Shown here piece by piece: positions 1 through 7,620 of a stretch of DNA of 64,000 bases. Source of the stretch: Flavivirga sp. 57AJ16. Its GTDB lineage: Bacteria; Bacteroidota; Bacteroidia; Flavobacteriales; Flavobacteriaceae. The notes beneath the pieces were generated by a model. That model did no database searches. It was not told where the DNA came from and saw only the letters and a program-made list of their open reading frames with translations. The stretch is taken from positions 124,001 through 188,000 of the forward strand of contig NZ_JAQZAT010000009.1 of assembly GCF_028736925.1 (NCBI RefSeq), read 5' to 3'. Position 1 is the first letter of the stretch. Each line of letters starts with the position of its first letter. Position numbers and translations under genes: made by a program.

Positions 1-2
1 TA

Positions 3-110
3 GCCAACTTATATGGTAAAACGATTAAAGAAAGGGTTAAGGCATTAGTGAATATTGCACACCCGGATCATAGAGCATCTATTGATAAGGCCTATTATCA
101 ATTAATTTAA
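3..110 (+). CDS. Acetyl-CoA hydrolase/transferase family protein, C-terminal fragment (5' end outside window)
   Basis: An open frame runs from the window edge to a TAA at 108-110 and encodes 35 residues. They contain LYGKTIKERVKALVNIAHP followed by DHRASIDKA. This resembles the extreme C-terminus of the acetyl-CoA hydrolase / 4-hydroxybutyrate CoA-transferase family, where an LYGKS-like motif and an IAHPDHR motif close the protein. Such enzymes exchange or hydrolyse CoA thioesters in the cytoplasm. Only the tail is visible, so substrate and start cannot be judged. It converges on the next gene with 7 bp between the stop codons. Confidence 0.6.
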   Translation, partial: ANLYGKTIKERVKALVNIAHPDHRASIDKAYYQLI

Positions 111-117
111 GAAGGTA

Positions 118-522
118 CTATTTTAGAAAACTAAAGAGGCCTTTCTTTTTTTCAACCTCGGGAGGTTTTGTATTTGTGAGTAATTGATATATTTCACCCC
201 AACCTAAAAAACCTCCAATGTTTCTGTCGTCAATAAATAAATCGGCATTAATTTTTCTGCTTATATCATCAGTGTACACCTCTTCCGGAAAGCTTCTGTT
301 TACAGCATAAAAAAAGATACCGTGAACCTCACAGAATTTAACAGCTTCATTTAACCTTTCACCACTTCTGTAGGTCCATAATATAAGACGATGCCCATCA
401 TCTTGTAGCTTTTTTAAAGTTTCAAAAGCGAACAATATCGGTTTTCCTATTTTAGGATAGGCATCCTCAACAATAGTGCCATCAAAATCTATTGCAATTA
501 TGAGTTGATTGTTAAAATTCAT
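118..522 (-). CDS. HAD-like hydrolase, BT0820-type small family
   Basis: This 134-residue protein has HAD motif I as DFDGT at residues 12-16, with D12 as predicted nucleophile and D14 as acid/base. Motif II lies in LWTYRSGER near residue 48. An acidic FIDDRN motif near residue 97 would bind magnesium. It is a short HAD without a large cap domain, matching the small hydrolases often called BT0820-like in Bacteroidota. It is probably a cytoplasmic phosphatase of unknown substrate. A -7 element (CAAAAGTA on the plus strand, TACTTTTG on the coding strand) at 549-556 sits at promoter distance from the ATG. Confidence 0.8.
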   Translation of the reverse strand: MNFNNQLIIAIDFDGTIVEDAYPKIGKPILFAFETLKKLQDDGHRLILWTYRSGERLNEAVKFCEVHGIFFYAVNRSFPEEVYTDDISRKINADLFIDDRNIGGFLGWGEIYQLLTNTKPPEVEKKKGLFSFLK

Positions 523-548
523 ATCAAGTTATAAACTTGGGTTTACAA

Positions 549-556
549 CAAAAGTA
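549..556 (-). promoter_or_regulatory. Bacteroidota -7 promoter element for the HAD hydrolase
   Basis: The coding strand reads TACTTTTG, a match to the Bacteroidota -7 consensus TAnnTTTG, 27 bp upstream of the ATG. No clear -33 box was identified. Confidence 0.5.
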
Positions 557-578
557 CAATAATTTATTTTTTACTTAT

Positions 579-2096
579 TTAAACTAAGCTATGCTGCGTC
601 ATAGATTCTGGTTGTTCAAGCCCCATTAACTTTAAAATAGTAGGCGCCATATCACCTAAAATGCCATCTTTGATCGTTTTTAGTTCTTTATCGATTAAAA
701 TAACTGGAACAGGATTTGTTGTATGTGCTGTATTTGGTGACCCGTCGGGGTTTATCATAGTTTCACAATTTCCATGGTCGGCTATAAGTAATGTAGAATA
801 ATTGTTCTCTAAAGCGACATTGATAACATCTTCTACACATTTATCTACAGCTTCACAAGCTTTTATTGCTGCTTCCATAACTCCTGTATGACCTACCATG
901 TCGCCGTTTGCGAAATTTAAACAAACAAAATCTACCTCTCCTTTTTGAAGTTCAGGAATTAATGCATCGCGTAATTCGTAGGCACTCATTTCTGGTTTTA
1001 AGTCGTAAGTTGCTACTTTAGGGGAATTTCTTAGAATACGTGTTTCTCCATTAAAAGGTTCTTCGCGTCCACCGGAGAAAAAGAATGTTACATGAGGATA
1101 TTTTTCTGTTTCTGCTATGCGAATTTGTTTTTTATTATGTTTTTCTAGAACTTCACCTAATGTCTCGGTTAAATTATCTTTATTAAAAATAACATTTACA
1201 TTTTTATAAGTTTCATCATAATTTGTAAGTGTTACATAATGCAAATTCAATTTGTGCATGTTTTGCTCATGGAAATCGGTTTGTGATAGCGCTTCGGTTA
1301 ATTCTCTACCGCGATCTGTTCTAAAATTAAAAAAGATAACAACGTCCCCTTCCTTTATGCTTGCCTGAGGATTGCCAGATTCATCAACCATGATAATGGG
1401 TTTAATAAACTCATCCGTAATGTCATTTTTATAACTTTTTTGAATGGTCTCAGTGACATTAGTAGACTTTTCTCCATAACTATTAACCAAAGCATCATAG
1501 GCTAATTTTATACGCTCCCAACGTTTGTCTCTATCCATAGCATAGTAACGCCCCGTAACCGTAGCCAATTTACTATTGGTCTTTTCTAAATGACTTTCTA
1601 ATTCGGTAAGAAAACCATAACCGGATTTGGGATCTACATCACGACCATCTGTAAAGGCATGAACAAAAGTTTTTGTTAAACCAAAATCATTAGCGGCATC
1701 CAATAGTCCAAATAGATGATTAATATGAGAATGCACACCACCATCACTTAACAATCCTAAAAAGTGGACATCTTTGTCATTGGTTTTTGCATAGTTGAAT
1801 GCATCCACTAGTACCTTTTCGTTATTTAATGTTTTGTTTTTTACAGCTAAATTGACTTTTACCAAGTCTTGATAGACTATGCGTCCGGCACCAAGATTCA
1901 TGTGTCCAACTTCACTATTTCCCATTTGACCTTCTGGTAGTCCAACATGTAATCCATCAGTTCTTAACGTTGCGAATGGATATTTTTTATAAAGAGCATC
2001 TATAAAAGGTGTGTTTGCATGATCGATAGCAGAAACTTTAGGGTCTGGAGAATTGCCCCAACCGTCAAGGATCATTAAGATAACTTTTTTGTTCAT
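579..2096 (-). CDS. gpmI: 2,3-bisphosphoglycerate-independent phosphoglycerate mutase
   Basis: The enzyme interconverts 3- and 2-phosphoglycerate in glycolysis/gluconeogenesis using two manganese ions. The 505-residue length is normal. The N-terminus carries the metal-binding DGWG motif. The phosphorylated serine lies in GNSEVGHMNLGAGR near residue 62. Later motifs include the substrate arginines in FRTDRGREL and the metal ligands in ADHGNCE and HTTNPVP. The reading frame extends upstream to 2165, but the ATG at 2096 is preferred: family members start with M-KK-LxILDGWG, and a -7 box (TATATTTG) lies at 2120-2127, inside the extension. It is transcribed alone. Confidence 0.97.
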   Translation of the reverse strand: MNKKVILMILDGWGNSPDPKVSAIDHANTPFIDALYKKYPFATLRTDGLHVGLPEGQMGNSEVGHMNLGAGRIVYQDLVKVNLAVKNKTLNNEKVLVDAFNYAKTNDKDVHFLGLLSDGGVHSHINHLFGLLDAANDFGLTKTFVHAFTDGRDVDPKSGYGFLTELESHLEKTNSKLATVTGRYYAMDRDKRWERIKLAYDALVNSYGEKSTNVTETIQKSYKNDITDEFIKPIIMVDESGNPQASIKEGDVVIFFNFRTDRGRELTEALSQTDFHEQNMHKLNLHYVTLTNYDETYKNVNVIFNKDNLTETLGEVLEKHNKKQIRIAETEKYPHVTFFFSGGREEPFNGETRILRNSPKVATYDLKPEMSAYELRDALIPELQKGEVDFVCLNFANGDMVGHTGVMEAAIKACEAVDKCVEDVINVALENNYSTLLIADHGNCETMINPDGSPNTAHTTNPVPVILIDKELKTIKDGILGDMAPTILKLMGLEQPESMTQHSLV

Positions 2097-2119
2097 TTTT
2101 ACGAAAAATTTATGAGAAA

Positions 2120-2127
2120 CAAATATA
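2120..2127 (-). promoter_or_regulatory. -7 promoter element of gpmI
   Basis: The coding strand reads TATATTTG, a full TAnnTTTG match. It lies 24 bp upstream of the chosen ATG and inside the longer open frame, so it also supports the shorter start. Confidence 0.55.
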
Positions 2128-2342
2128 AAGAAGTTATATAAGATAATGCAGAAATAACGTTTCAAATACTAGTATTTTTGAGGCTTTTGTGAGGTTTTCA
2201 AAAAAGGAACCGTTCGGTTAATTATTTGTGAAGAAAAGTTAAAAATGTGTTATTTATTGTTTTTTTATGTAACAGATTAAAATTAATATCGTCTATTTAA
2301 TATATCAAAAAACGAAATCATAAATCAATTAAATCTTTCATC

Positions 2343-2753
2343 ATGAAAAAAACAGTCATTATTACAACCATGGCATTATGCTTCTCTATTGTAGCTGCCA
2401 ATGCCAAAACGATCACAGAAAACACTAACAATACTAATGTTGAGTTTGTATTTAAAGTGAACTCATTTTGCGTTTCAATCGCTAAAGGAGATCTAGAAAC
2501 CGTAAAAAAACTTATTGATAGGGGAGCAGATGTTAATGAAATGTCTAACGGAATGACCCCAATTATGTATGCCGCCAAATTTAATAGAACAGAGATCTTA
2601 AAACTTTTAATTGCAAAAGGAGCCAATATAGAAGCTAGATCTGCTAAAAAAATGACCGCATTAAAATATGCTGAATTGCATGGAGCAAAAGAAGCAGCAG
2701 CAATTTTAAAAGAAACTATAGCAGCAGCCAAAAAAGCTAAAAAGAGAAAATAA
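2343..2753 (+). CDS. Secreted ankyrin-repeat protein
   Basis: The 136-residue protein starts with a signal peptide (MKKTVIITTMALCFSIVAANA, cleavage after ANA near residue 21). Two ankyrin repeats follow: residues about 46-76 include AIAKGDLETVKKLIDRGADVN-like sequence, and about 77-110 include TPIMYAAKFNRTEILKLLIAKGAN. A partial third repeat with LKYAELHG comes next, then an Ala/Lys-rich tail (AAAKKAKKRK). Ankyrin repeats bind proteins, so an extracytoplasmic binding role is likely but the partner is unknown. A hairpin terminator follows at 2792-2816. Confidence 0.85.
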   Translation: MKKTVIITTMALCFSIVAANAKTITENTNNTNVEFVFKVNSFCVSIAKGDLETVKKLIDRGADVNEMSNGMTPIMYAAKFNRTEILKLLIAKGANIEARSAKKMTALKYAELHGAKEAAAILKETIAAAKKAKKRK

Positions 2754-2791
2754 TTATAAAGTAAATAGTTGTTTTAAGTTAGTTAATTATT

Positions 2792-2818
2792 AAAAGCCTT
2801 GGTTTTCAAGGCTTTTAT
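2792..2818. terminator. Bidirectional hairpin terminator
   Basis: A perfect 10-bp stem AAAAGCCTTG/CAAGGCTTTT with a 5-nt loop lies between the convergent ankyrin and M48 genes. The A- and T-tracts on either side would let it stop transcription in both directions. Confidence 0.85.
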
Positions 2819-2821
2819 GTT

Positions 2822-3589
2822 TTAGTTATTCTTGTACTTTTCTATAGCTTCTTGAATTTTTTCAATTCTGTTATCTGGATCTGGATGTGTGCTTTGAAAC
2901 TCTGGAACCCGATTGGGGCCGGCTGCCGCTTTTAAAATCTCCATGACACCAATCATTTCTTCAGGATTATAATCGGCTTTAATCATAAAAAGAACGCCAA
3001 GATCATCACTTTCCAATTCATCGTCCCTTCCATTGGTAAGCAGTGTGTTTTGACCAATATTATTTATGAGACCACCCATGTCTGCTCCAACAGAGCCAGC
3101 TGTTGTTAATCCTTGCCAATATTCACTTTCTGCTATTCTTTCTGCACTATGACGACCTAGAACATGTCCAATTTCGTGGCCTAAAACTCCTGCTAGTTGG
3201 TCTTCGTTTTTTAATTTAGAAAACAAAGCATAAGTTATAAATATCTGTCCTCCAGGTAACGCAAATGCATTAATAGTGTTAGGATCTGCCAATAAATGAA
3301 ATTCATATTGATAAGGTGTCTCTTTAGCGATACTGTTGTTAACTAATTTGTTTCCAACATTGTCAACCAAAGCTTGGTATTGATTGTTGGAATGTAGGCC
3401 TCCATGTTGCTCTGCCATTTGAGGTGCACTTTGTAATCCAATGGCAATTTCTTTATCGGGGGTCATAGATATATTTTGGGTTCTTCCTGTATAAGGATTT
3501 ACTTCTTGTTGACTACATCTTTTGAAAACAAAAAACAATGCGATAGCGGCACCTATCAATAAACGGACTTTAAAATTTTTTCCTCTCAT
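2822..3589 (-). CDS. M48 family zinc metalloprotease
   Basis: This 255-residue protein has an N-terminal hydrophobic anchor at residues 10-22 followed by a cysteine at 25. The sequence around that cysteine (VFKRC) is a poor lipobox, so membrane anchoring is likelier than lipidation. The peptidase_M48 domain carries the zinc-binding HEIGH motif near residue 137, within HEIGHVLGRH. A downstream ELESDDLG motif supplies the third ligand glutamate. Family members (BepA/LoiP-like) degrade or assemble envelope proteins in the periplasm. It is monocistronic and converges on the ankyrin gene. Confidence 0.88.
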   Translation of the reverse strand: MRGKNFKVRLLIGAAIALFFVFKRCSQQEVNPYTGRTQNISMTPDKEIAIGLQSAPQMAEQHGGLHSNNQYQALVDNVGNKLVNNSIAKETPYQYEFHLLADPNTINAFALPGGQIFITYALFSKLKNEDQLAGVLGHEIGHVLGRHSAERIAESEYWQGLTTAGSVGADMGGLINNIGQNTLLTNGRDDELESDDLGVLFMIKADYNPEEMIGVMEILKAAAGPNRVPEFQSTHPDPDNRIEKIQEAIEKYKNN

Positions 3590-3782
3590 TTTTTATATTT
3601 TAATGTAATTAAAAATATGAAATTTTTAAGCATTAAATTGGTTCATTTGGAATTAATACCAATTATGATACTAGTGCAAATAAAGACCATTTATATATTA
3701 GACCTCATATTTTATTAAAAGTCACAGAGATCATTATGGAAAATAAAATTAATTTTGGGGAGTCGTTTATAAAAAATAATCT

Positions 3783-4208
3783 ATGTCCATCGTATTTAAA
3801 ATTATAGAAAAAGAAAATATAAATTCTGTTATTCCTTTAGTACAAAAGTTAAATAATAATAAGGTTTCCTATGCTGTTCTAGAGCAACGTTTTTTAGAGA
3901 TGGTTACTCAAAATTATGAGTGTGCCGTGATATATGATGGTGATGATTTAGTTGGTGTTACAGGATTGTGGTTTTGTACGAGGCATTATTCTGGAAGAAG
4001 TATGGAGGTCGATCATGTTTATATAGACGAAGCCTATAGGGGAAAAGGTTTAGGTAAACAGTTTTTTGAATGGCTATATAACTATGCTTTAGAAAAAGGC
4101 TGTGAATCAGTAGAGTTAAATACATATGTGAGCAACTATGCTTCCCATAAGTTTTATTATAATGAAGGGTTTCATATTTTGGGTTATCATTTTTTTAAAA
4201 AATTGTAA
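3783..4208 (+). CDS. GNAT family N-acetyltransferase
   Basis: The 141-residue protein shows the GNAT fold signature. Beta-4 is VDHVYIDEAYRG, followed by the pyrophosphate-binding loop RGKGLGK near residue 90. The late motif LNTYVSNYASHKFYYNEGF matches the beta-5/alpha-4 region with the catalytic tyrosine. It transfers acetyl groups from acetyl-CoA to an unknown amine substrate. The gene sits directly upstream of tRNA-Gly and stops 51 bp before it, so the promoter elements for the tRNA fall in the short gap. Confidence 0.88.
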   Translation: MSIVFKIIEKENINSVIPLVQKLNNNKVSYAVLEQRFLEMVTQNYECAVIYDGDDLVGVTGLWFCTRHYSGRSMEVDHVYIDEAYRGKGLGKQFFEWLYNYALEKGCESVELNTYVSNYASHKFYYNEGFHILGYHFFKKL

Positions 4209-4213
4209 TTTTT

Positions 4214-4246
4214 TTTGCAAAAGAGTTGGCAGTTTATATATATTTG
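4214..4246 (+). promoter_or_regulatory. Promoter of tRNA-Gly
   Basis: A -33 box TTTG at 4214-4217 and a -7 box TATATTTG at 4239-4246 are separated by 21 bp, close to the Bacteroidota consensus. The -7 box ends 13 bp before the mature tRNA 5' end. Confidence 0.6.
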
Positions 4247-4259
4247 CAGCACAGATAAT

Positions 4260-4332
4260 GCGGGAGTAGCTCAGTTGGTAGAGCGTCAGCCTTCCAAGCT
4301 GAATGTCGCCAGTTCGAACCTGGTCTCCCGCT
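4260..4332 (+). tRNA. tRNA-Gly (anticodon TCC)
   Basis: The 73-nt sequence folds as a complete cloverleaf. The acceptor stem is GCGGGAG/CTCCCGC with discriminator T. The D-arm is GCTC-AGTTGGTA-GAGC, the anticodon stem-loop is TCAGC-CTTCCAA-GCTGA with anticodon TCC, and the T-arm is GCCAG-TTCGAAC-CTGGT. CCA is not encoded. A hairpin terminator follows at 4336-4364. The last 17 nt of the gene are repeated twice downstream. Confidence 0.97.
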
Positions 4333-4563
4333 CTTAAAAGCTCCGTAGAAATATGGGGCTTTTTTTATGACGCGCATTTTATTAGGAGTTTCTCTTTAAG
4401 GTGAGAAGTTTATCTTGAGCGTAGCCGAAAGGAACCTGGTCTCCCGCTCCAAAAGCTCCGTAGAAATATGGGGCTTTTTTTATGACGCGCATTTTATTAG
4501 GAGTTTCTCTTTAAGGTGAGAAGTTTATCTTGAGCGTAGCCGAAAGGAACCTGGTCTCCCGCT
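4316..4563 (+). repeat. Tandem duplication of the tRNA-Gly 3' end plus terminator
   Basis: The 17-bp tRNA tail GAACCTGGTCTCCCGCT occurs at 4316-4332, 4432-4448 and 4547-4563, a period of 115-116 bp. The intervening unit is also repeated almost exactly. It holds a hairpin terminator (AAAAGCTCC/GGGGCTTTT) and ends with the dodecamer GAGCGTAGCCGA (4417-4428 and 4532-4543). The only difference noticed is one extra base in the first copy. The third tail is followed by unrelated sequence. Confidence 0.9.
4336..4368 (+). terminator. Terminator of tRNA-Gly
   Basis: The stem AAAAGCTCC/GGGGCTTTT has one G-U pair and an 11-nt loop, and is followed by a T-run. A second copy lies at 4451-4480 as part of the tandem duplication. 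Confidence 0.8.
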
Positions 4564-4661
4564 CTAAAAGGGGATCAATCTCAAAAGTTGTGTTTAGGTA
4601 AAAGTTTTGGTCGATCTGAAAAGAAGGCCTGCCATTGACCTATACTGGTTTAACCCTCCTA

Positions 4662-4682
4662 AATTTCGACAAGGTCGAAATT
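4662..4682. repeat. Short perfect palindrome
   Basis: AATTTCGAC and GTCGAAATT are separated by 3 bp, just left of repeat element R1 copy A. It may be an intergenic hairpin repeat or the remnant of one. No gene is attached to it. Confidence 0.6.
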
Positions 4683-4699
4683 ATCCTCCCTTTTCAAAA

Positions 4700-4904
4700 C
4701 TACCGTGAGTACACATCTATAAAAAAGACACGAATGGCACAAATTCACACGAATCCAATACTTTACGGAATAGATTGGATACAGCAAAATATGAATCCCT
4801 AGTCTATATAGGCTTGAAATCTGTCGATAGTCTGAATAATTAGTGAAAATTTGTGCCATTCGTGTCCAATCTTTTTTTGTGCTTTATTTGTGTACACACG
4901 GTAG
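4700..4904. mobile_element. R1 repeat element, copy A (205 bp, MITE-like)
   Basis: The ends are imperfect inverted repeats: CTACCGTGAGTACACA on the left and TGTGTACACACGGTAG on the right. An inner inverted pair (GACACGAATGGCACAAATT) makes the whole element foldable. The 9-bp sequence TTTTCAAAA directly abuts both ends (4691-4699 and 4905-4913), as a target-site duplication would. Removing the element restores a perfect hairpin (TCCTCCC...GGGAGGA), so the target was itself a palindrome. No credible gene lies inside. Other copies are at 15252-15836 and 26067-26273. Confidence 0.75.
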
Positions 4905-5010
4905 TTTTCAAAAGGGAGGAGCAAGTCCGATTTGTATTTTCGGGTACAGTTTTTAATATGACCCCACATGTTGAACTAGCAGGGCTCTCTTAAATTTAAG
5001 AGGAGAAGAA

Positions 5011-5036
5011 TTCCAATTTTAAGCCTAAAATTGGAA
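5011..5036 (-). terminator. Hairpin downstream of pepE
   Basis: The perfect stem TTCCAATTTT/AAAATTGGAA has a 6-nt loop and lies 13 bp beyond the pepE stop. There is no long T-run on the minus strand, so it may be a weak terminator or a transcript-end hairpin. Confidence 0.5.
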
Positions 5037-5048
5037 GAAAGAGGTGTT

Positions 5049-5756
5049 TTATTTTAAGTGGTTTAGTTCAGTGCCAGGTGGTACCTCGTAAGGTGTCTTG
5101 TTACATTCAAAAACACGAGCTGTTAAATCCCCTTTTAGGATAATGGAATTCCCTTTTACATATAGCCAACTGCCTTCCCGCAAACCTATAACGGGCTGGG
5201 TATTAAAATTATGAAATTCTTTTATTCTGGTCTCTCTGGTTTCACCCATATGTTTACTGCCTTTATCGGGGTCTAAATAATGCGGATTAATGTTAAAAGG
5301 AACAAGGGCCAAGGCATTAAAATTGGGTGGATATACTATAGGCATATCGTTAGTTGTTTTTATTGTTAGCCCGCAAATGTTACTACCGGCACTTGTGCCT
5401 AAATATGGGGTGCCATTTTTTACAACAGTCTGTAAAGTGGTTATTAAGCCATGTTTATAAAGTTGATTTGTTAGGACAAATGTATTGCCTCCCCCCGTAA
5501 AGATGGCTTCCGCTTTTTTTATAGCATCCATAGGATTTTTATAAGTATGAATGCCCTTTGCATTTATATCGATTTTAGAAAAGGCCGTACGAACGATTTT
5601 AGTATATTCATCATGGGAAATACCGCCCGGTCTGGCGTAGGGAATAAACAGAATGTCTTTAACCCCATTAAAAAAAACGGCTAAATCATCTAAAATATAA
5701 TCCAAATAACCGCTTCCATGAACAGTTGAAGTACTGGCAATAATTATGTTTTTCAT
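5049..5756 (-). CDS. pepE: Alpha-aspartyl dipeptidase, peptidase family S51
   Basis: The protein resembles PepE, a cytoplasmic serine peptidase that hydrolyses Asp-Xaa dipeptides. The nucleophile serine lies in GTSAGSN, preceded by the oxyanion GGGNT motif in AIFTGGGNTFVL. Downstream, NPHYLDPD and the GETRETRIKEF motif fit the His and substrate-binding region of the family. The length (235 residues) is normal. The frame extends 5 codons upstream to 5771, but the ATG at 5756 aligns MKNIIIAST with the family's N-terminal beta strand. It stands alone between repeats and a divergent secreted-protein cluster. Confidence 0.9.
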   Translation of the reverse strand: MKNIIIASTSTVHGSGYLDYILDDLAVFFNGVKDILFIPYARPGGISHDEYTKIVRTAFSKIDINAKGIHTYKNPMDAIKKAEAIFTGGGNTFVLTNQLYKHGLITTLQTVVKNGTPYLGTSAGSNICGLTIKTTNDMPIVYPPNFNALALVPFNINPHYLDPDKGSKHMGETRETRIKEFHNFNTQPVIGLREGSWLYVKGNSIILKGDLTARVFECNKTPYEVPPGTELNHLK

Positions 5757-5880
5757 AATAAATGTTTTCACTGTAAAACTAACTATTAAAGACTAATATT
5801 AATAATATGTGTTAGAAATTTTTATAGGTTTAGGTGCTGAAAAGTCTAATAAAATTCTTATTTTCAATAAAAAACCAATT

Positions 5881-6687
5881 ATGAAAAAAACTATTTTCCT
5901 TCTTGCATTATTATCTACAATCTATATGACGCCCCAAAGTATTAAACGTGTTCAGGTTAACGGAAAAATAATTGTAGAGAGTAGTGATATCTCTGGTATC
6001 ACGATTTTTAATATATCATCAAAAAAAGGTGCTATTAGTGATGAAAATGGAGAATTCGCATTGCGTGTGGCTGTAGACGATTTAATTGAAGTAAGTGCTT
6101 TGCAATATCAAAATATTAATTTTAAGGTTAACGAGGATATTATTAAGTCTAAATCAATGAAACTTTTTTTAATTGAAGAAGTTCATAAATTAGAGGAGAT
6201 TATAGTATCTACAGAAGGGTTATCTGGAGATTTAAATACAGATATAAAAAAAGTCAATGCTTTTAAGCCTCAATTAGATGCCCTGTATTTTGGGATTAAG
6301 CATAGTGATGATTTCGATTTTAAGGATGATTACAAATCCGAAGTAAAGAATATTGGTATGAATTCCCAGCGTCAAAGAATGATCAACGGTCTTAATATAG
6401 TAAATGTAGTAGATCAATTATTGTTACCTTTATTTAGGTCTAAGGTTACTAACAAAAAAGAGTCTGGTGTTCCAGATGTCCCTGTAGAATCGATAAAATA
6501 TTATTTCGGATCTGAGTTTTTAGTCGATAATTTTAATATTCCAAGCCACAGAGTTGAAGAGTTTATAAGATTTGTTGAGCGTGGGGATTTTAACTTTTCG
6601 CTGCTTAATTATGGAAAAGAAATGGAGTTTCTTGAATTGTTAAATAAAAAAAGTGTGGAGTTTTTAAGTTTAAAAAAGAAAAAATAA
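5881..6687 (+). CDS. Secreted protein with carboxypeptidase-regulatory-like domain (paralogue 1 of 3)
   Basis: The ATG at 5881 is chosen because it starts a typical signal peptide (MKKTIFLLALLSTIYMTPQS); the open frame reaches back to 5809 without one. Residues about 22-100 form a CarboxypepD_reg-like beta-sandwich: VNGKIIVESSDISGITIFN, the turn KKGAISDENGEFAL, then a strand ending EVHKLEEIIV. The C-terminal half has no recognised domain and ends with a FNIPSHRVEEFIRFVER motif shared with the next gene. In Bacteroidota this beta domain usually sits at the front of TonB-dependent receptors, but here there is no barrel. Function is unknown; the periplasm is likely. Confidence 0.75.
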   Translation: MKKTIFLLALLSTIYMTPQSIKRVQVNGKIIVESSDISGITIFNISSKKGAISDENGEFALRVAVDDLIEVSALQYQNINFKVNEDIIKSKSMKLFLIEEVHKLEEIIVSTEGLSGDLNTDIKKVNAFKPQLDALYFGIKHSDDFDFKDDYKSEVKNIGMNSQRQRMINGLNIVNVVDQLLLPLFRSKVTNKKESGVPDVPVESIKYYFGSEFLVDNFNIPSHRVEEFIRFVERGDFNFSLLNYGKEMEFLELLNKKSVEFLSLKKKK

Positions 6688-6813
6688 TATTACTTAAGGT
6701 GTGGGTTGCATAAGTTCTTTTAAGTTTTAAGTTGTGTTTTAACAAAAATTTAAAATGGATTTTCAATTTATTTAAGAATTGAAAGGCGTTCTTTATACTT
6801 TAATTCTATCGAC

Positions 6814-7620
6814 TTGAAAAGAACATTAATCTCTTCTGTATTTATTTTTTTGTCACTTTATTTAAGTGGCCAATCCATAAATAGAATAGAAATAAAAGGT
6901 GTGCTTCTTTCCGCTACCAATGATGTTGAAGCTGTAACCATCTTTAATACCTCGTCAAATAAAGGTACCATCACCAATGATAAGGGTGAATTTATTGTTA
7001 AAGTGGCATTACATGATGTTATTGAAATTTCTGCATTGCAATTTCAGACCGTTTTTGTTACAGTTGATGCCGACGTTATTAAATCAAAACAGTTAAAAAT
7101 ACAATTAGTTGAGCAAATTAATCAACTAGACGCTGTGACACTTTCGTCTGGGCTCACAGGCAATATATTGGCAGATGTGGGGAATGTCAAAGTAGTTGAA
7201 CCTATACGGGTTGATATGGGTAATATAAACGAAGCTTTTGAATATAATGACGTCAAGGCTTTTGATAGAGAGGTTATTGATAACCATTTAAAGGCTGTAA
7301 TTAATCCTGAAGCACGTAATTATCTTCCGGACGCCGTAAAAATTCTTGAACTATTATTTAAAAAAGACCTATCTATTAAAATGAATCCATCCAAAGAGTA
7401 TGTAGAAGAGAAACCAAAAGATTTGTTGGATGTCTATAGTCGTAATTACATAAGTAAAAATTTTAATATACCACCAGATCGAGTTTCTGCTTTTGTTGCT
7501 TTTATAGAGCAACAAGGTATGGACATGGAGCTATATAAACGTGAAAATGAAATACGGCTTATAGCGTTTTTAATAAAACAAAAAAAGTTGTTCTTAAAAC
7601 TTCAAAATGTTAAAAATTAA
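6814..7620 (+). CDS. Secreted protein with carboxypeptidase-regulatory-like domain (paralogue 2 of 3)
   Basis: The start is a TTG at 6814, directly before a clear signal peptide (KRTLISSVFIFLSLYLSGQS). The beta-sandwich at about residues 22-100 repeats the plan of the upstream gene: GVLLSATNDVEAVTIFN, NKGTITNDKGEFIV, EQINQLDAVTL. The C-terminal motif FNIPPDRVSAFVAFIEQQ matches paralogue 1. The two share order and length and so arose by tandem duplication, although they are now quite diverged. It overlaps the next gene by 14 bp, so the two are probably translated together. Confidence 0.75.
   Translation: MKRTLISSVFIFLSLYLSGQSINRIEIKGVLLSATNDVEAVTIFNTSSNKGTITNDKGEFIVKVALHDVIEISALQFQTVFVTVDADVIKSKQLKIQLVEQINQLDAVTLSSGLTGNILADVGNVKVVEPIRVDMGNINEAFEYNDVKAFDREVIDNHLKAVINPEARNYLPDAVKILELLFKKDLSIKMNPSKEYVEEKPKDLLDVYSRNYISKNFNIPPDRVSAFVAFIEQQGMDMELYKRENEIRLIAFLIKQKKLFLKLQNVKN

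Noticed and set aside
2318-2731. Minus-strand gene opposite the ankyrin gene
   Set aside because: It is the antisense shadow of a gene with a signal peptide and ankyrin repeats.
4659-4859. Small minus-strand gene inside R1 copy A
   Set aside because: It crosses the inverted-repeat end of the element and has no equivalent in the other copies.
4333-5048. Integrated island at tRNA-Gly
   Set aside because: There is no integrase or cargo gene; the att-like repeats are separated only by terminator sequence.
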